Of a stretch of DNA of 64,000 nucleotides, positions 11,794-22,098 are shown in pieces. Position 1 is the first letter of the stretch. Each line of letters starts with the position of its first letter. This DNA comes from Capillidium heterosporum (Eukaryota > Entomophthoromycota > Entomophthoromycetes > Entomophthorales > Capillidiaceae). The notes under the pieces are model-generated. The model was not told the origin of the DNA. It made no database searches and was given only the letters and a program-made list of their open reading frames with translations. A program made the position numbers and the translations under genes. The stretch spans positions 1,736,001-1,800,000 of the forward strand of contig WBMQ01000005.1 of assembly GCA_016630905.1 (NCBI GenBank), written 5' to 3'.

Positions 11794-12177
11794 ATGAAGT
11801 TTACCCACATAGGAACCTTACTTTTAGCATCAGTCATTGCAACTCCATTCGATGGTATGCAAGAAATAGATGAGATAGGTACTCTACGTAACTATATTCC
11901 TAATCCAAACTACTACCGTTACAACTACCGCAATGCGTATGGGCATGCTGGTGGCTCATATCGCGCCCTGAGAAGCTTCCCAAGTGGACGTTTTACTTAC
12001 CCGAGCGAATACGATCGTCGCAACTGGAATCAGTGTCAGGAAGGTACCATGTTCTGCGACTACCAGTCGGGCGGCTTCTATACCTGTGCCCAGGGCCGAT
12101 ATGTCCTACGTCAGTGCGGTCCCGGTACCAAATGCCAGAGCCAAGGCTGGAATAACGTCTTCTGCAACTATGCCTAG
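11794..12177 (+). CDS. Small secreted CBM19-like chitin-binding protein, array copy 3
   Basis: 127 residues, single exon, stop TAG. The leader (MKFTHIGTLLLASVIATP) is followed by a longer and different linker (Tyr/Asn/Arg-rich, with NYYRYNYRNAYGHAGGSYR), which contains an Arg/Ser part absent from copies 1 and 2. The six-cysteine module is identical in protein sequence to copies 1 and 2 over its C-terminal ~44 residues, but the DNA differs at many third positions, so selection has kept the module while the linker was free to change. Same inferred role: secreted chitin binding without an enzyme. Confidence 0.85.
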   Translation: MKFTHIGTLLLASVIATPFDGMQEIDEIGTLRNYIPNPNYYRYNYRNAYGHAGGSYRALRSFPSGRFTYPSEYDRRNWNQCQEGTMFCDYQSGGFYTCAQGRYVLRQCGPGTKCQSQGWNNVFCNYA

Positions 12178-13072
12178 TTGTCGTATATCAATAAATAGGT
12201 TATAAGTAGCAATACTTTAATGGATTTTTTTAATCAGCTATAAATTTATGCTATGTAAGTTCTGGGCCTAAATTTCAATTGCTGGTTCACTAACTAGTAA
12301 TTGAAAAGTAATCTCCGGGTAAGGTTTACAAATCCTTCAATTTTATCCAAGGTGTTGGTTGATCGACCTCACCGAGTTTCTGGCTACTGGCACAAGCTTC
12401 TAGTAGAGTGAGTTTGACCGAACTTGGTGAGTCCTTTGGCAGAGAACGTGGCATTCTTATCATGTTATGGGCTAGCTAATATAGATGTGGTGATTCCTGC
12501 TACAATAAATAAAAATACTACAAATTTCTAATTCCTGTAAAACTATAGGCTAGGAATCCCAAATCTTGAACTAACTCAAGCTAAAATTTATATCAAAACA
12601 ATCCAAAAAGATCTTCAAAACCAACGAAAACCAAATCAACACACAAAAGGCCCTTTTCTTCCCTGGATGAGAGTCTTGATATAAACATCGTAGTTCTGGA
12701 GAAAATAATAACTTGGCAACATGTAAGGGAATTCTTTTCGACAACAAGGTGCGATTATAGTAGTTTATTACCAAAATTGGGACCCGATTAATCTACAGTG
12801 GCAATTTGGAGGACCCGAAATCCAAGGTGAACGGAAACTATATCCATAGCAAAAAATCAATCTCTGGTAAATTTAAGTGGACTAGCAGCAATTTAGAGTA
12901 ACGAGAATTAGTTAGATAAAATATAGAAATACGTAACTCGAAGCACATTATCGGGAAGTAGCATCAATATAGACTACCTAAAATAAAATAGTATGATGTT
13001 CAATATAAGATTTAGCTGAAGAACCAAGTGGAGAATATATAAGTTAGAAAAAGTTGGTTCGAAATCTCAACA
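12178..13072. other. intergenic, 0.9 kb
   Basis: No supported gene. Just before 13073 there is a TATA-like word (AATATATAAG, near 13033), a leftover promoter for the decayed gene that follows. Confidence 0.5.
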
Positions 13073-13318
13073 AAGTTTAAATACACCATCCTGGCACTTT
13101 TAGTATCCGCTGCCCTAAGCCAAGGTTATGAAGGTATCCTGTACCACAACAATCTAATGCACGACATCGTCTTATCCGAAAGTACCAGCTACTGGTGCTT
13201 AACCAAAAATATTGTCAAGATACTCACCTCTGTCAGACCGGATGAGATACGGCAACTTGTGTGTGGAAAAAACCATGAATGTTATGCCTCCACTATTACA
13301 GTCACTTCATGTGCTTGA
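13073..13318 (+). pseudogene. Remnant of a small secreted cysteine-containing protein
   Basis: An 81-codon open reading ends at TGA 13316. It begins with a clear leader-like sequence (KFKYTILALLVSAALSQG), but the ATG expected before the AAG codon is missing. The first part (GYEGILYHNN) matches the start of the mature protein of the gene at 30290 (SYDALLHNN), so the two are paralogues. Only four cysteines remain and the CBM19 pattern is not recognisable. It lies in a segment duplicated at 30.3-31.5 kb. Most likely a host pseudogene; use of an unusual start codon cannot be excluded. Confidence 0.5.
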
Positions 13319-16300
13319 ACGGATACTATTATTTTGTCCACTGGAGTCCAAAATTCAAGTACTACATACTAAGTAAAAAACTGTGCCGTGTACTTCAGAC
13401 TTTAGCACCAAAAGCCTTTTCACCAGTAGGTGTCGCATATATACTTCCTAACCATTAAATGTGACTTGAAATGGTTTTTATTTTTTCTTGGCTATATAAT
13501 TTAAATATTGATATATTTAGTATGCTGCACCATAGATATTTATTAGTTGATTTAGATCATAAGTAGAAGCTTGATAGGACTATTGCTACTCAATTTAATG
13601 AAAGGAGTATGTTATTGACCAACTTTATGTCTACATGCATTTTGGAGATCGCAAGCAAGTTATGCTAATGGTTGATACCAACTAGATGCTTTTATAAGTT
13701 CCAGGTTAGCTTCAACTTTTTTAAAATTAAATTCAGTAGGACTGAAGTTTACTATACCACTTGGATTTGCCTTGCTTTACTTTTATTTCTTTTGGCTTGG
13801 TTGAAGGTGTAAGGTAGGTTAAATGTAGTAGAGACTCATCACATTGATAATCAAGTTCACTTTGTCTTGAAATTAAGAAACTACCAAATTTGAGCTTACA
13901 TCTAAGCTTCTACAATCTGTTCCTAATTAAAATATCAAAAGAATGAAAATAGAGTACTTTTCTTATATAATAGATAGAGTAGATGGATAGTAGCTGAAAT
14001 GGCTTTTAAAAATTGAAATTCAGGTAAGTGGCCACCTTTCTAATAGAAGACCAGGATGAAGTTTTATCTTGATTTATCTAAATGACTTGTGTCTTCTACA
14101 AAGTTAAGACTGTTTAAGTGTAAAAGTAAGGAGTTTTTAGCTTCATAAAGGACCCTATGATTACTTTATGAATATCTGTTGGAGTTGCGATCCCTACCCG
14201 CCAACTTGGTATAAACTTTGGCTATTTCATTTTTGGAGTTGGATTAGCTTAACTGGAGATATTCTAATATGTAACAACAAACTCGACTATTTGGATTTGT
14301 GAGTGAAGTTAAACAGCCTACCTTAAATGAAGTCAAGGCACTAGATGTCAACAACAAATCCCAACGATACATCTTGCAACTATGCTTGACATTTCCTTTT
14401 ATGGAAGGCAATGGGATCTTATTGTAAAGTTTTAAAGCTTTAAATTACTTAATACGTAGTTTTTTAACCCTTTGAGTTTCATGAAGTTGTACTATATTTG
14501 GTTTATAGCTTGTGTTTATAAATGGGTTATATATATATATATAGTTACAAAATTTCCAAGTTGAAGGATAAAAAGCTTTGAGTTCCTGTTAGCTTCTCAC
14601 AAGTTTAGCAGTAAATATTGATCGATTTCAATATATATTATTATAACTGATTCAAGCTTTAAACAGTGATTTTATAATCCGTTAATACTATTCTAGTGAT
14701 AAAAAGTGATGATATACAGGCTAATACAAACGATAGTTGGTAGAATATTTAGAGTATAGTTCATCTACGCCTTTTACAATTTAGAACTACCACTACTTCC
14801 AAAGATGCGTATGTGATGATCTAATATCTTGGAAATAGTTGAATTACAACTACTTATGTTACTATGGGATTGTAGCTGGACGCTTCCTTTACTTTTCCAA
14901 TCTGGAGTTTTGATATGAATTGGAATGGGTAATCGAAGGTATTAGATCTTCTATTGTTTGTTGAGCGGTTATTGGGTTTGCTGAAAGCCAACATCCGATG
15001 TCCATGTGACTTTAGAACTAGGCATTGGCGTAAAAGTAAAGATGAAGCCTTGAACAACTACTACTGAGACTCCCTAAGATAGAACCAACAAAACTTTATC
15101 AATTTTATAATAGTTACTTTTGAATGCTTTAGATTGAAAATTTTTTATAAGTTTAGCCAAGTTCTAAAACAACTTCACCTTTTGATATATTGAAATAGTT
15201 TTCTATAGGCAATTCTATTGGAATTTGTTTGAATGTTTTGGAACGGAAGATAAACAATAAGCTTTGCAAATTTATAAAGGAAGATAGTATCCTTCAATTA
15301 TAAAAGTATAAAGTCTATGACTAATATATAGCTTTGATTTATATGTTACTGATTTCCATTACTAATTAAAGACTCTGCCTATATAGATATTGAAAGTTTT
15401 CTACAAGATGTTAAATGTCAATCAGCTTTTACCTTCGATTGATCGGTAGAAAATTTTTTGCAAAGTTAGGTTAATAAGGGTAATAAAACTTCATCTAAAT
15501 AGGTATATGTTTGACTTTAGAAGTATGACTAATGGCACCCAACTTATTCAGGACCAATGTACTTCTGTACCTATTGGAATAACTTTTATCAAAGGTTGTA
15601 CCGAAATCGACCAACGACCATTATAACCTTGAGGCAGAGGTCAGCTAGTTTAATTTGTGGAATATACAGTCGAAGAAATGATAGCAACGATGATATAGAT
15701 GTATCAAATGGTAATGATAAAACAAGAGCCAACTTATACATATCCCACCATCTCAATAACCTTATCCCAAAATCAAAATTAAAAGTCTACTAAAGAGAGC
15801 ATTAATCTATTAGTAAAGTTGATAGCAATGGAATATTGTTAGGAATTTGTCTGCTATTTTGCCAATTTCCTATAGTTTAGTTCTATAAGCATAATATGTT
15901 TGAGCTAATCTTTGAAATTGACTTGAAAAATTGATATTGTAACTATATGATAAACTATAAGGATTAGTAAAAAGGCATGTGTGCGGAAAATTAATTGCAA
16001 CTGGGGATAAATTGATTGATTATAAGATGATATGTGCAAAGCGGTCAAAGCAAATCACTTGTTTGTATGGAAAAACATTTGTATCGGTTGATTTTTCCGT
16101 AGGAAGGACAATCCACTTTGGATAAAATGACAAGTTGTTATGGATTTACTGTTATTATAGCCAAGGCACAAGCTCTCTAAAGTTTGGAAAAGGCAATTAG
16201 CTGCCAAGAAGCAGGCTTGGTAAGTACAAATTTAACGGATGTGTACCTAAACAAGCTTTACAGATGGCATTAGTATGCACATACAGGTCTATAGTTTTAA

Positions 16301-17132
16301 TTAGCACCGACAGAACTTGGTTGAATTTTCAAAGGGTATCGTAGTATTGTGATTTCAGCATCTGTAATAGCCTCTACGAAAAAATAGGCAAAGGGTTATT
16401 AGCTACATCCTAGCTTGCTTTTGACAGTATACCTAACGAGACTTGTTATATACGCTCTATATTTGGCTTGGCTGTTGGATAAGCTTTATAGATAGGATAC
16501 AATGAAGCTTTATCAAGGTTGGTGCAAAGTTTTACGAGATGCTCTACAACCTAAAGTAGAATGGGCTTTATTATGACTATAGGGGAGCATTAGTAAAACA
16601 AGCATAAAATTGGATTGAAAATAGATCTAGGATGTCTCCAACGGACTAAAAATATAAATACACAAATACTCTACGTCACTTTCTAATTACCAACACAACA
16701 AGTTTTAAAGGCTTAATTACAAAGATGCATTTTTAACGTATCAGCTGAATCAATCTTTAAAGCTAGTTGCTATTCTGTAAGTTCAACTCAACAAATTTGA
16801 CCACTTTATTTGCACACTTATTCATTCCAGATACTAGGCTACAAGATTTGTATTATACTAAAAAAACCTATTTTTGCGATACCTATACTTATATGTAACA
16901 CACTGTATGCAAAAAATACATTTTGATTTCTAAGTTGAAACGGGGTTGTAGGTGGATGGCAAAGTATACCAAATAGGCTAATTGTTTAAAATTCATTTTC
17001 GACCAAAATTATAAAGCAAGCCAGCCAAAATATTGTATAAATACCTTGGAGTAGCTTACTAAAACTAACGATTTATCACTTTTCACCTACCTTTCACATC
17101 TTTTTTGACAACTTTAACTTTACATTTACAAT
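13319..17132. other. 3.8 kb gene-poor region
   Basis: No convincing gene. The piece 14150-14530 is a diverged copy of 31090-31430 (see the repeat entries). A 78-codon open stretch at 15557-15793 starts with ATG but has no recognisable features. At about 16650-16740 there is a TATAAATA word followed by an ATG that stops after three codons, which may be a lost gene start. TATAAAT near 17036 probably serves the gene at 17133. Confidence 0.5.
14150..14530. repeat. diverged segmental duplicate of 31040-31440
   Basis: Matching words in the same order in both places: CTAATATGTAAC, CCTACCTT, CAACGAT, TTGCAACTA-GCTTGAC, and TTTGGTTT followed by TAG-TT-TGTTT. In the second copy this DNA leads into the intact gene at 31529; here no gene follows, so the matching gene seems lost. 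Confidence 0.55.
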
Positions 17133-17906
17133 ATGAGCAGTAGTGAAGTTTTAGGTCCCCCTTTAACCAGTATCAAATTCGAATATGTACCGCGACGACC
17201 TACCCCAGTTCAAAATGAAGATATCAAAATGGAATTAGTAGATATCGATATTGAACGAGCGCAGAGTATCTACCTCCGAGATTTCAACCGTATCGAAGAG
17301 AGCTCCCAACAACTTCAACCTAAACCTTTGAGTGCCAAAAATGATCTCGTAAAGTTTCGCATGCGGTTCTTAGTTGACACCAGCAGCTTGAAAAAGTGTA
17401 TATATCAGATTATGGTATATGGGTTTACTAAAGAGCACGAGGGTTTACGTAGAGTTATCCATATCACTTATTTGGCACGATGTATGTTTTTCATTACATT
17501 GTTAGCATTAGTTACGACCCTTCTATTCCTATTTCCCGAATTTGAGTTGAAGTTCGTATGTTTAGCTCTAGGTATCACCTTCCTACTCATTCTAACATAT
17601 CAAGCTATAGTAAGTCAATACATTTTTTAATTATACTTTGATGCAAATACTAATACTATATTTTTAATTATATAGTGTTACATCCATTACATAAGGTCCT
17701 GCTCCAGTCGAACTCGATACTACCAGTTTAATAGGGAGGGTGACATCCAGTACTACCGAGGCTTGGAGCTGGAGAACAACCGCAGGCAGTTGGATTCCAC
17801 TGTCAAAAAGAACAAGAAGCATGTAACTATATACCCGGTCTACAATCCATTAAGAAGGAATACGAATACTGATAGCACTTCTAGTTTACCGCCTTATACC
17901 AAATGA
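17133..17906 (+). CDS. Two-membrane-segment protein with LPPY tail (family copy B)
   Basis: Exon 1 is 17133-17609 (159 codons), intron 17610-17675 (66 nt, GTAAGT start, ATACTAAT branch site, TATATAG end), exon 2 17676-17906 (76 residues and stop), phase 0. The N-terminal ~75 residues are polar. The family block follows (VKFRMRFLVDTSSLKK ... MVYGF ... HITYLAR), then two hydrophobic segments (about residues 112-131 and 138-157), where the exon ends. Exon 2 begins CYIHYIRS, is Arg/Lys-rich, and ends SSLPPYTK; LPPY is an LPxY-type WW ligand. It is convergent with copy C, only 97 bases from its stop, so the pair probably arose by inverted duplication. The function of the family is unknown. Confidence 0.75.
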
Positions 17907-18003
17907 TTCGAAAAGAAAAAAATATCTTTAAACCATGTATATTAAAACACCAGAATATTTAGCTTTAGGTTTTATTTACATTTGAACTTTTTTATATATG
18001 AAC

Positions 18004-18644
18004 TTAGACGTAGTAACCTCTAAACCTAAAGTAGTCCTTCTTATTGAACTTCAAGTAGGAATCCTTATTCCGTAAAGAAAGCAATATTCTGATTAGCCAC
18101 TATATATGTGTAAATGTTAGTAAAAAGTCGCTATATAATTTATCCTTACTAGACATTGGCCCAACATCAAAACTACTGACAGTAATGCGGGAAACAAAAG
18201 TATCAAAAAGAACCTATCATCCATATAAAAGTAGATGAATAGAGTTAGAAATAAGGCGAGGCTCAAAGTCGATAATAGGAACCACAAACAAAAAGTTCGC
18301 ACTATAGCCAGCTTGAACTTGAACTTTAAATTGGTGTTGGTTATAGGATTGGAAACGATATTTATGTCATCGTTGTCGTCAGTAACATCGTCGTCGTATA
18401 AAATCATAACTTTGAACATAAGGAAGGGCACGACCAACTGTCGCGTTAAGAGCTCGAAAAAATACTGGTCTTTGAATTTGAGGTTGCGGAGGTGGTAAGG
18501 TAAAGTCGTCTTGTTGGTTATATCAGTCAACGCTAAAAGTTTGTCTTTAGCATCTATTGTGTAGACGTTCAACGTGTCCAAATAGAAATTGGTGTTGGAT
18601 TTTTCACTGGGTTTGGGTAAGGTTGGTTGAGGGATCTCTAGCAT
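18004..18644 (-). CDS. Two-membrane-segment protein, short tail without PPxY (family copy C)
   Basis: Exon 1 is 18644-18150 (165 codons), intron 18149-18100 (50 nt, GTAAGG start, TTTACTAAC branch site, ATATAG end), exon 2 18099-18004 (31 residues and stop). The intron position matches the other copies exactly: exon 1 ends MLGQCL (compare FMGQSL in copy D) and exon 2 begins W-L-I-R. The block before the membrane is more divergent, with an Asp-rich insert (DDDVTDDNDD), and the first membrane segment begins after KLAIVRTFCLW. The tail is short, basic and aromatic (YFRFRGYYV) with no PPxY or LPxY, so this copy has lost or never had the proposed WW ligand. Confidence 0.7.
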
Positions 18645-20363
18645 TGCTTTGGTGGGATTGAAGTTCGTAGAGTTGAATTGAACAGATATTTGGTGTAGGC
18701 TGATACTTTTATTGTGTTTATAAACTTTTGATGAATTTGACTTTGAAAGTGATGGAAGGCTGATCCTATGTCAAGTAAAACTGTAATTTGCTAATTTTCG
18801 GTTGGATCAAACTGCTATCTTCGATTATAATAGAGAAAAGGAATACTATTCGTACCTAGAGTTATATTTATACCTTTTATATTTCACAGTGAAATGTACA
18901 TAGTATAGTATAGATGGCCTTTGCATTATATAATTGTAGGATTAAAATTACATGTCAAGGAGCTGAGGCTTGGAAAATTCCAAACTATATTCCATATGAT
19001 TGGAAATTGCACCCTTTTAGATTTGGATTAGAATGTGTCCATAAAAGTCTGGATAATAAGCTTTAGGATCAATTGATAACTTTTATCCTAATTTTTTGAA
19101 CGATGTAGCGTTCCAAACTTTGGGCAGAAGTTATTTTCTTATGGGTTTAAGAAACTTGGTTGCGTTTAATACATTTAAGTGGTCTAGGTCCATAACATCG
19201 GATATATAAGGGAAAAATCTTATACAGGTTATATAGATGCATCGGTATAATAATGTAATGTTGGTAGTAGCATCCGATACTCGAAGTTTCTAAACTTCAA
19301 AGTTAAATTTGCATGTCTTTTCAATTTCTCTTTACTTTGTTCTAATAAGTTAAGCAGTCTTTTACAAGAAAACTTGTGAAAAGCTGTCTTTAATTTTGGA
19401 TCAATATAGTCACCTAATTTACTTTTTAAGGCATCATTATCAAATTATATTTGGCAAGCTAGGTGCTTTTACTCTAAGCCTGGGTAAAATCAGCTGATGT
19501 AGCATCTCACTGAAAAAGTTAGTGAAATGAAATGTCTCCATACAATTCTTTGGTTGCCAAAAGATTAGCCAAAACAAAATATGTTTGTAGTATAACCTAA
19601 AGTTTTCTAAACTTTTGGGTTTTTACCCATTCTTTAGAAATGTTGATGTAGTTGAAGTATACAAGTTTATAACTATAGAAACCTTGGTTGGTTATAAACA
19701 TTTATCCACGAAGGATTTTACGTAGATATAAAGGGAATCAAATCGAAGATTATCTTGGTTTCTAAAGATTTAGTACGGATAAACTTTATAAAAACGTAAG
19801 CTTTAAAGTTCGATGCAAAATACGTTTTCACGATTCTGTTGCTGACATCTCACATTAAGACTATAGATACTTGGATTTACCTACTTTGGCTATATATAGA
19901 ACACCAAATTGACTGTCACAGAACCTGGCATCTTAGATATACTTCTTCCAATTCTTGCCTTGGTTATCACTTTCATAGGAGTTGGACGATCATCCTGGCT
20001 TCAGTAGCTTTGTGTGTTACAGTCGATAATGTAGAATTTGATATTATTGAGAACATATCCATGGGTAAGTAAATAAACTTTGAAAGGAGGCTATGGCTGC
20101 TATAGAAGCAATATAAACGTTGGTAAACTATATTTATAGTTTTTAATTGACGATGGGGTATCACTTTTTAAAGCCTATATAGTCATATCTTGGTTATATT
20201 TGATAGATGTTAATCAAAGCTTAGATCATTTGATACTTATAATATGTTTATTCAACTACAAAATGCAAAAACATTACATTATAGATCTTATGTACATGCC
20301 AAGTGTCTCTTGATATTCAACCAATAGTATACTTTTATCCGATGCAACTCTACTCTAGCAAAG
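18645..20363. other. 1.7 kb intergenic region
   Basis: No supported gene. TATAAATA on the minus strand near 18866-18873 may be the promoter of copy C. Around 19930-20000 one frame gives a short hydrophobic run (ILDILLPILALVITFIGVG) without a start or recognisable splice partner; it might be a membrane-segment relic. Confidence 0.45.
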
Positions 20364-20858
20364 CTAGTAACTATAATCATCACTATCCTCATAGAAGGTG
20401 GTGCTAAAATCCTCATCCTTATCATCGACCATCCTGCTGTGGTTCAAAGTTTCCTTATCCTTCTTTGTATAGATACCTTTGCAGTACAAGCTATCTACTA
20501 CCTCCCAGTTCGAGAAAAAGGCACCGGAAGGAGCTTTAAACAACGTTTGGAACTGGGTTTTGTTGAGATCTAAACCTGAGCTCATCTTCTTATCAGCTAC
20601 TAACGAGTATACTGTACGTTCTTGATACTGGATCTTCAAACAAGTTCCACATGCTTTACTGTCGGCGTTGTAGAGGGCTACGATCCTACTTAAATCTAAA
20701 TCCTGGCTAGCGTACTCGCAGAACACTGGGTTCGATATCAAGGCATCTTTTATCGAATCGTAATCTTGGCAGGTGATGCGACCTTTACTCTTCAACGGGT
20801 TGCTGGCTAACAGAAAGCTAGTAAATAATACATATGAAATAAGTATTATCAAGCCCAT
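20364..20858 (-). CDS. Secreted double-psi beta-barrel (RlpA/barwin-like) protein
   Basis: 164 residues, single exon. The N-terminus is a signal peptide (about residues 1-19, MGLIILISYVLFTSFLLAS). The body resembles small fungal double-psi barrel proteins: ITCQDYDS, an A-L-Y-N segment, CGTCLKIQY, a V-A-D- - -SSGLDLN strand and helix, the F-x-x-LF segment, and a final strand ending SNWEVVDSLYC. The Asp in ADKKMSSGLDL sits where expansin-like and RlpA-like proteins carry the barrel Asp. The tail (last ~30 residues) is acidic (DDKDEDFSTTFYEDSDDYSY). Such proteins bind polysaccharides or act as protease inhibitors or effectors; which applies here is not decidable. The upstream region holds three palindromic elements. 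Confidence 0.65.
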   Translation of the reverse strand: MGLIILISYVLFTSFLLASNPLKSKGRITCQDYDSIKDALISNPVFCEYASQDLDLSRIVALYNADSKACGTCLKIQYQERTVYSLVADKKMSSGLDLNKTQFQTLFKAPSGAFFSNWEVVDSLYCKGIYTKKDKETLNHSRMVDDKDEDFSTTFYEDSDDYSY

Positions 20859-20935
20859 TCTAATCTAATTCTGATTCCGTGAACTTTGGCCTTAGCTTTT
20901 ATAGCGCTGTAGATTATAGAAGCTTTAGTGGTTAC

Positions 20936-21015
20936 TACTCGGTTCAGTAAAATTAAGTGGCTATGCTTAAACTAAACTTAAGCATAGTCACTCGGTTTTA
21001 CTGAACCAAGCAGTA
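20936..21015. repeat. Palindromic element 1 of 3
   Basis: An ~80-base near-perfect inverted repeat: GGTTCAGTAAAA and CTATGCTTAA on the left, TTAAGCATAG and TTTTACTGAACC on the right, separated by a few bases (ACTAAAC). Arms are about 34 bases with few mismatches. It lies about 80 bases upstream of the double-psi-barrel gene (minus strand). Confidence 0.75.
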
Positions 21016-21049
21016 TCTAGGGAAGTCAGGGATGGTGTTTTAAATATGC

Positions 21050-21126
21050 TACTTGGTTCAGTAAAACTGAGTGATTATGCTTAAGCTTAGTTTAAGCATA
21101 GCCACTTAATTTTACTGAACCGAGTA
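21050..21126. repeat. Palindromic element 2 of 3
   Basis: Same structure as element 1 (GGTTCAGTAAAA ... TTTTACTGAACC), 77 bases. Its right flank (GAGTAGTAGCCATTATAG) is a diverged reverse complement of the left flank of element 1, so elements 1 and 2 also form one larger nested palindrome spanning about 20918-21142. Confidence 0.75.
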
Positions 21127-21288
21127 GTAGCCATTATAGTTCAAATTTAATATTCGACTTCGCTAATACCAGGTTGTTTAGGTATAATTAGGTTTAAGTC
21201 TGTTTAGGGAAGGTATATTTTCAAATGCATACTCCCATCAGTGAGTTTCAAAACTTTTTGAAGTGGCTGAAGTTTCCCAAGGCTGATA

Positions 21289-21371
21289 TACTGTTTAGTT
21301 CAGAAAACCTGAGTGGCTATGCCTAAACTAAACTTGAGTATAATCACTCAGTTTTGCTGAACCAAATAGTA
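21289..21371. repeat. Palindromic element 3 of 3 (most diverged)
   Basis: TAGTTCAG-AAAACCTGAGTGG-CTATGC on the left and CACTCAGTTTTGCTGAACCAAATAGTA on the right, in two blocks with a short centre. It has the same core as elements 1 and 2 with more mismatches, and shares the 3' flank ATCT with element 1. Likely a small non-autonomous mobile hairpin or MITE-like repeat; no target-site duplication was proven. Confidence 0.65.
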
Positions 21372-22098
21372 TCTGTAAGGCCAAAATTCCATGTTTCATA
21401 GTGAAGATTTTCGAAATGGGTTGGAGAGCATAGTTTTTATACTGTTTGATTGAGGAAATTGGATAAATTTCCTAGTTGCTTTGACTTGAAATTAGTGTGA
21501 AACATATATATCTGCATCTTTTGGGAATGACAATGGTTAGTATTATTCCCGTGACATAATTCTATTAAACTTTCTCTTAAAAACCCTATTTAATTACGTA
21601 GTATAAATAGAACTCTTAGCCTATTGTAATCAAACCTTAAATTCATTTCGTCGATCCTATTTGTTCGAATAGGATTCATTTCCCCTATCATTACTTTCGC
21701 CTACTTTGAAAACAATTAAATACTGCTTGAATTGATATTCTGTGTATCTTAACACACAGGCATATAACTTTTTCTTGATATTTAATAAAAGTATGTCTGA
21801 ATATTTTATTGGCACTAGTTTTGTTTTATTTTTATTGGTAGTTAAGGCTATAGATACTTACGTACTAGCCTTAGACCTTGCTACTATCTTTTGAGGAATT
21901 GTGAACATCCATCATCATAGAACTGCATTCTGCTTTTAGTATGTTTGCAGATTTAGTTGGACGTTGGAGTAATCTATTGGATAGGTGAGCTCACATTACC
22001 TACAACTCAAGATTCTATTGGTTGGCTTTATTAAATTCCTAGCATTACAGCAAAAATTCAAAGCTTAAAAATCTCAAAGTAGAACCAAACTGTTATAG
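21372..22098. other. intergenic, 0.7 kb, upstream of the transcription regulator
   Basis: AT-rich. TTATAG directly precedes the ATG at 22099 and could be a 3' splice site; a possible donor (GATAG|GTGAGC near 21984) gives no matching phase, so I kept the single-exon model. Confidence 0.4.

Noticed and set aside
14527-14542. (TA)n run
   Set aside because: Short dinucleotide run common in AT-rich DNA; no further significance seen.
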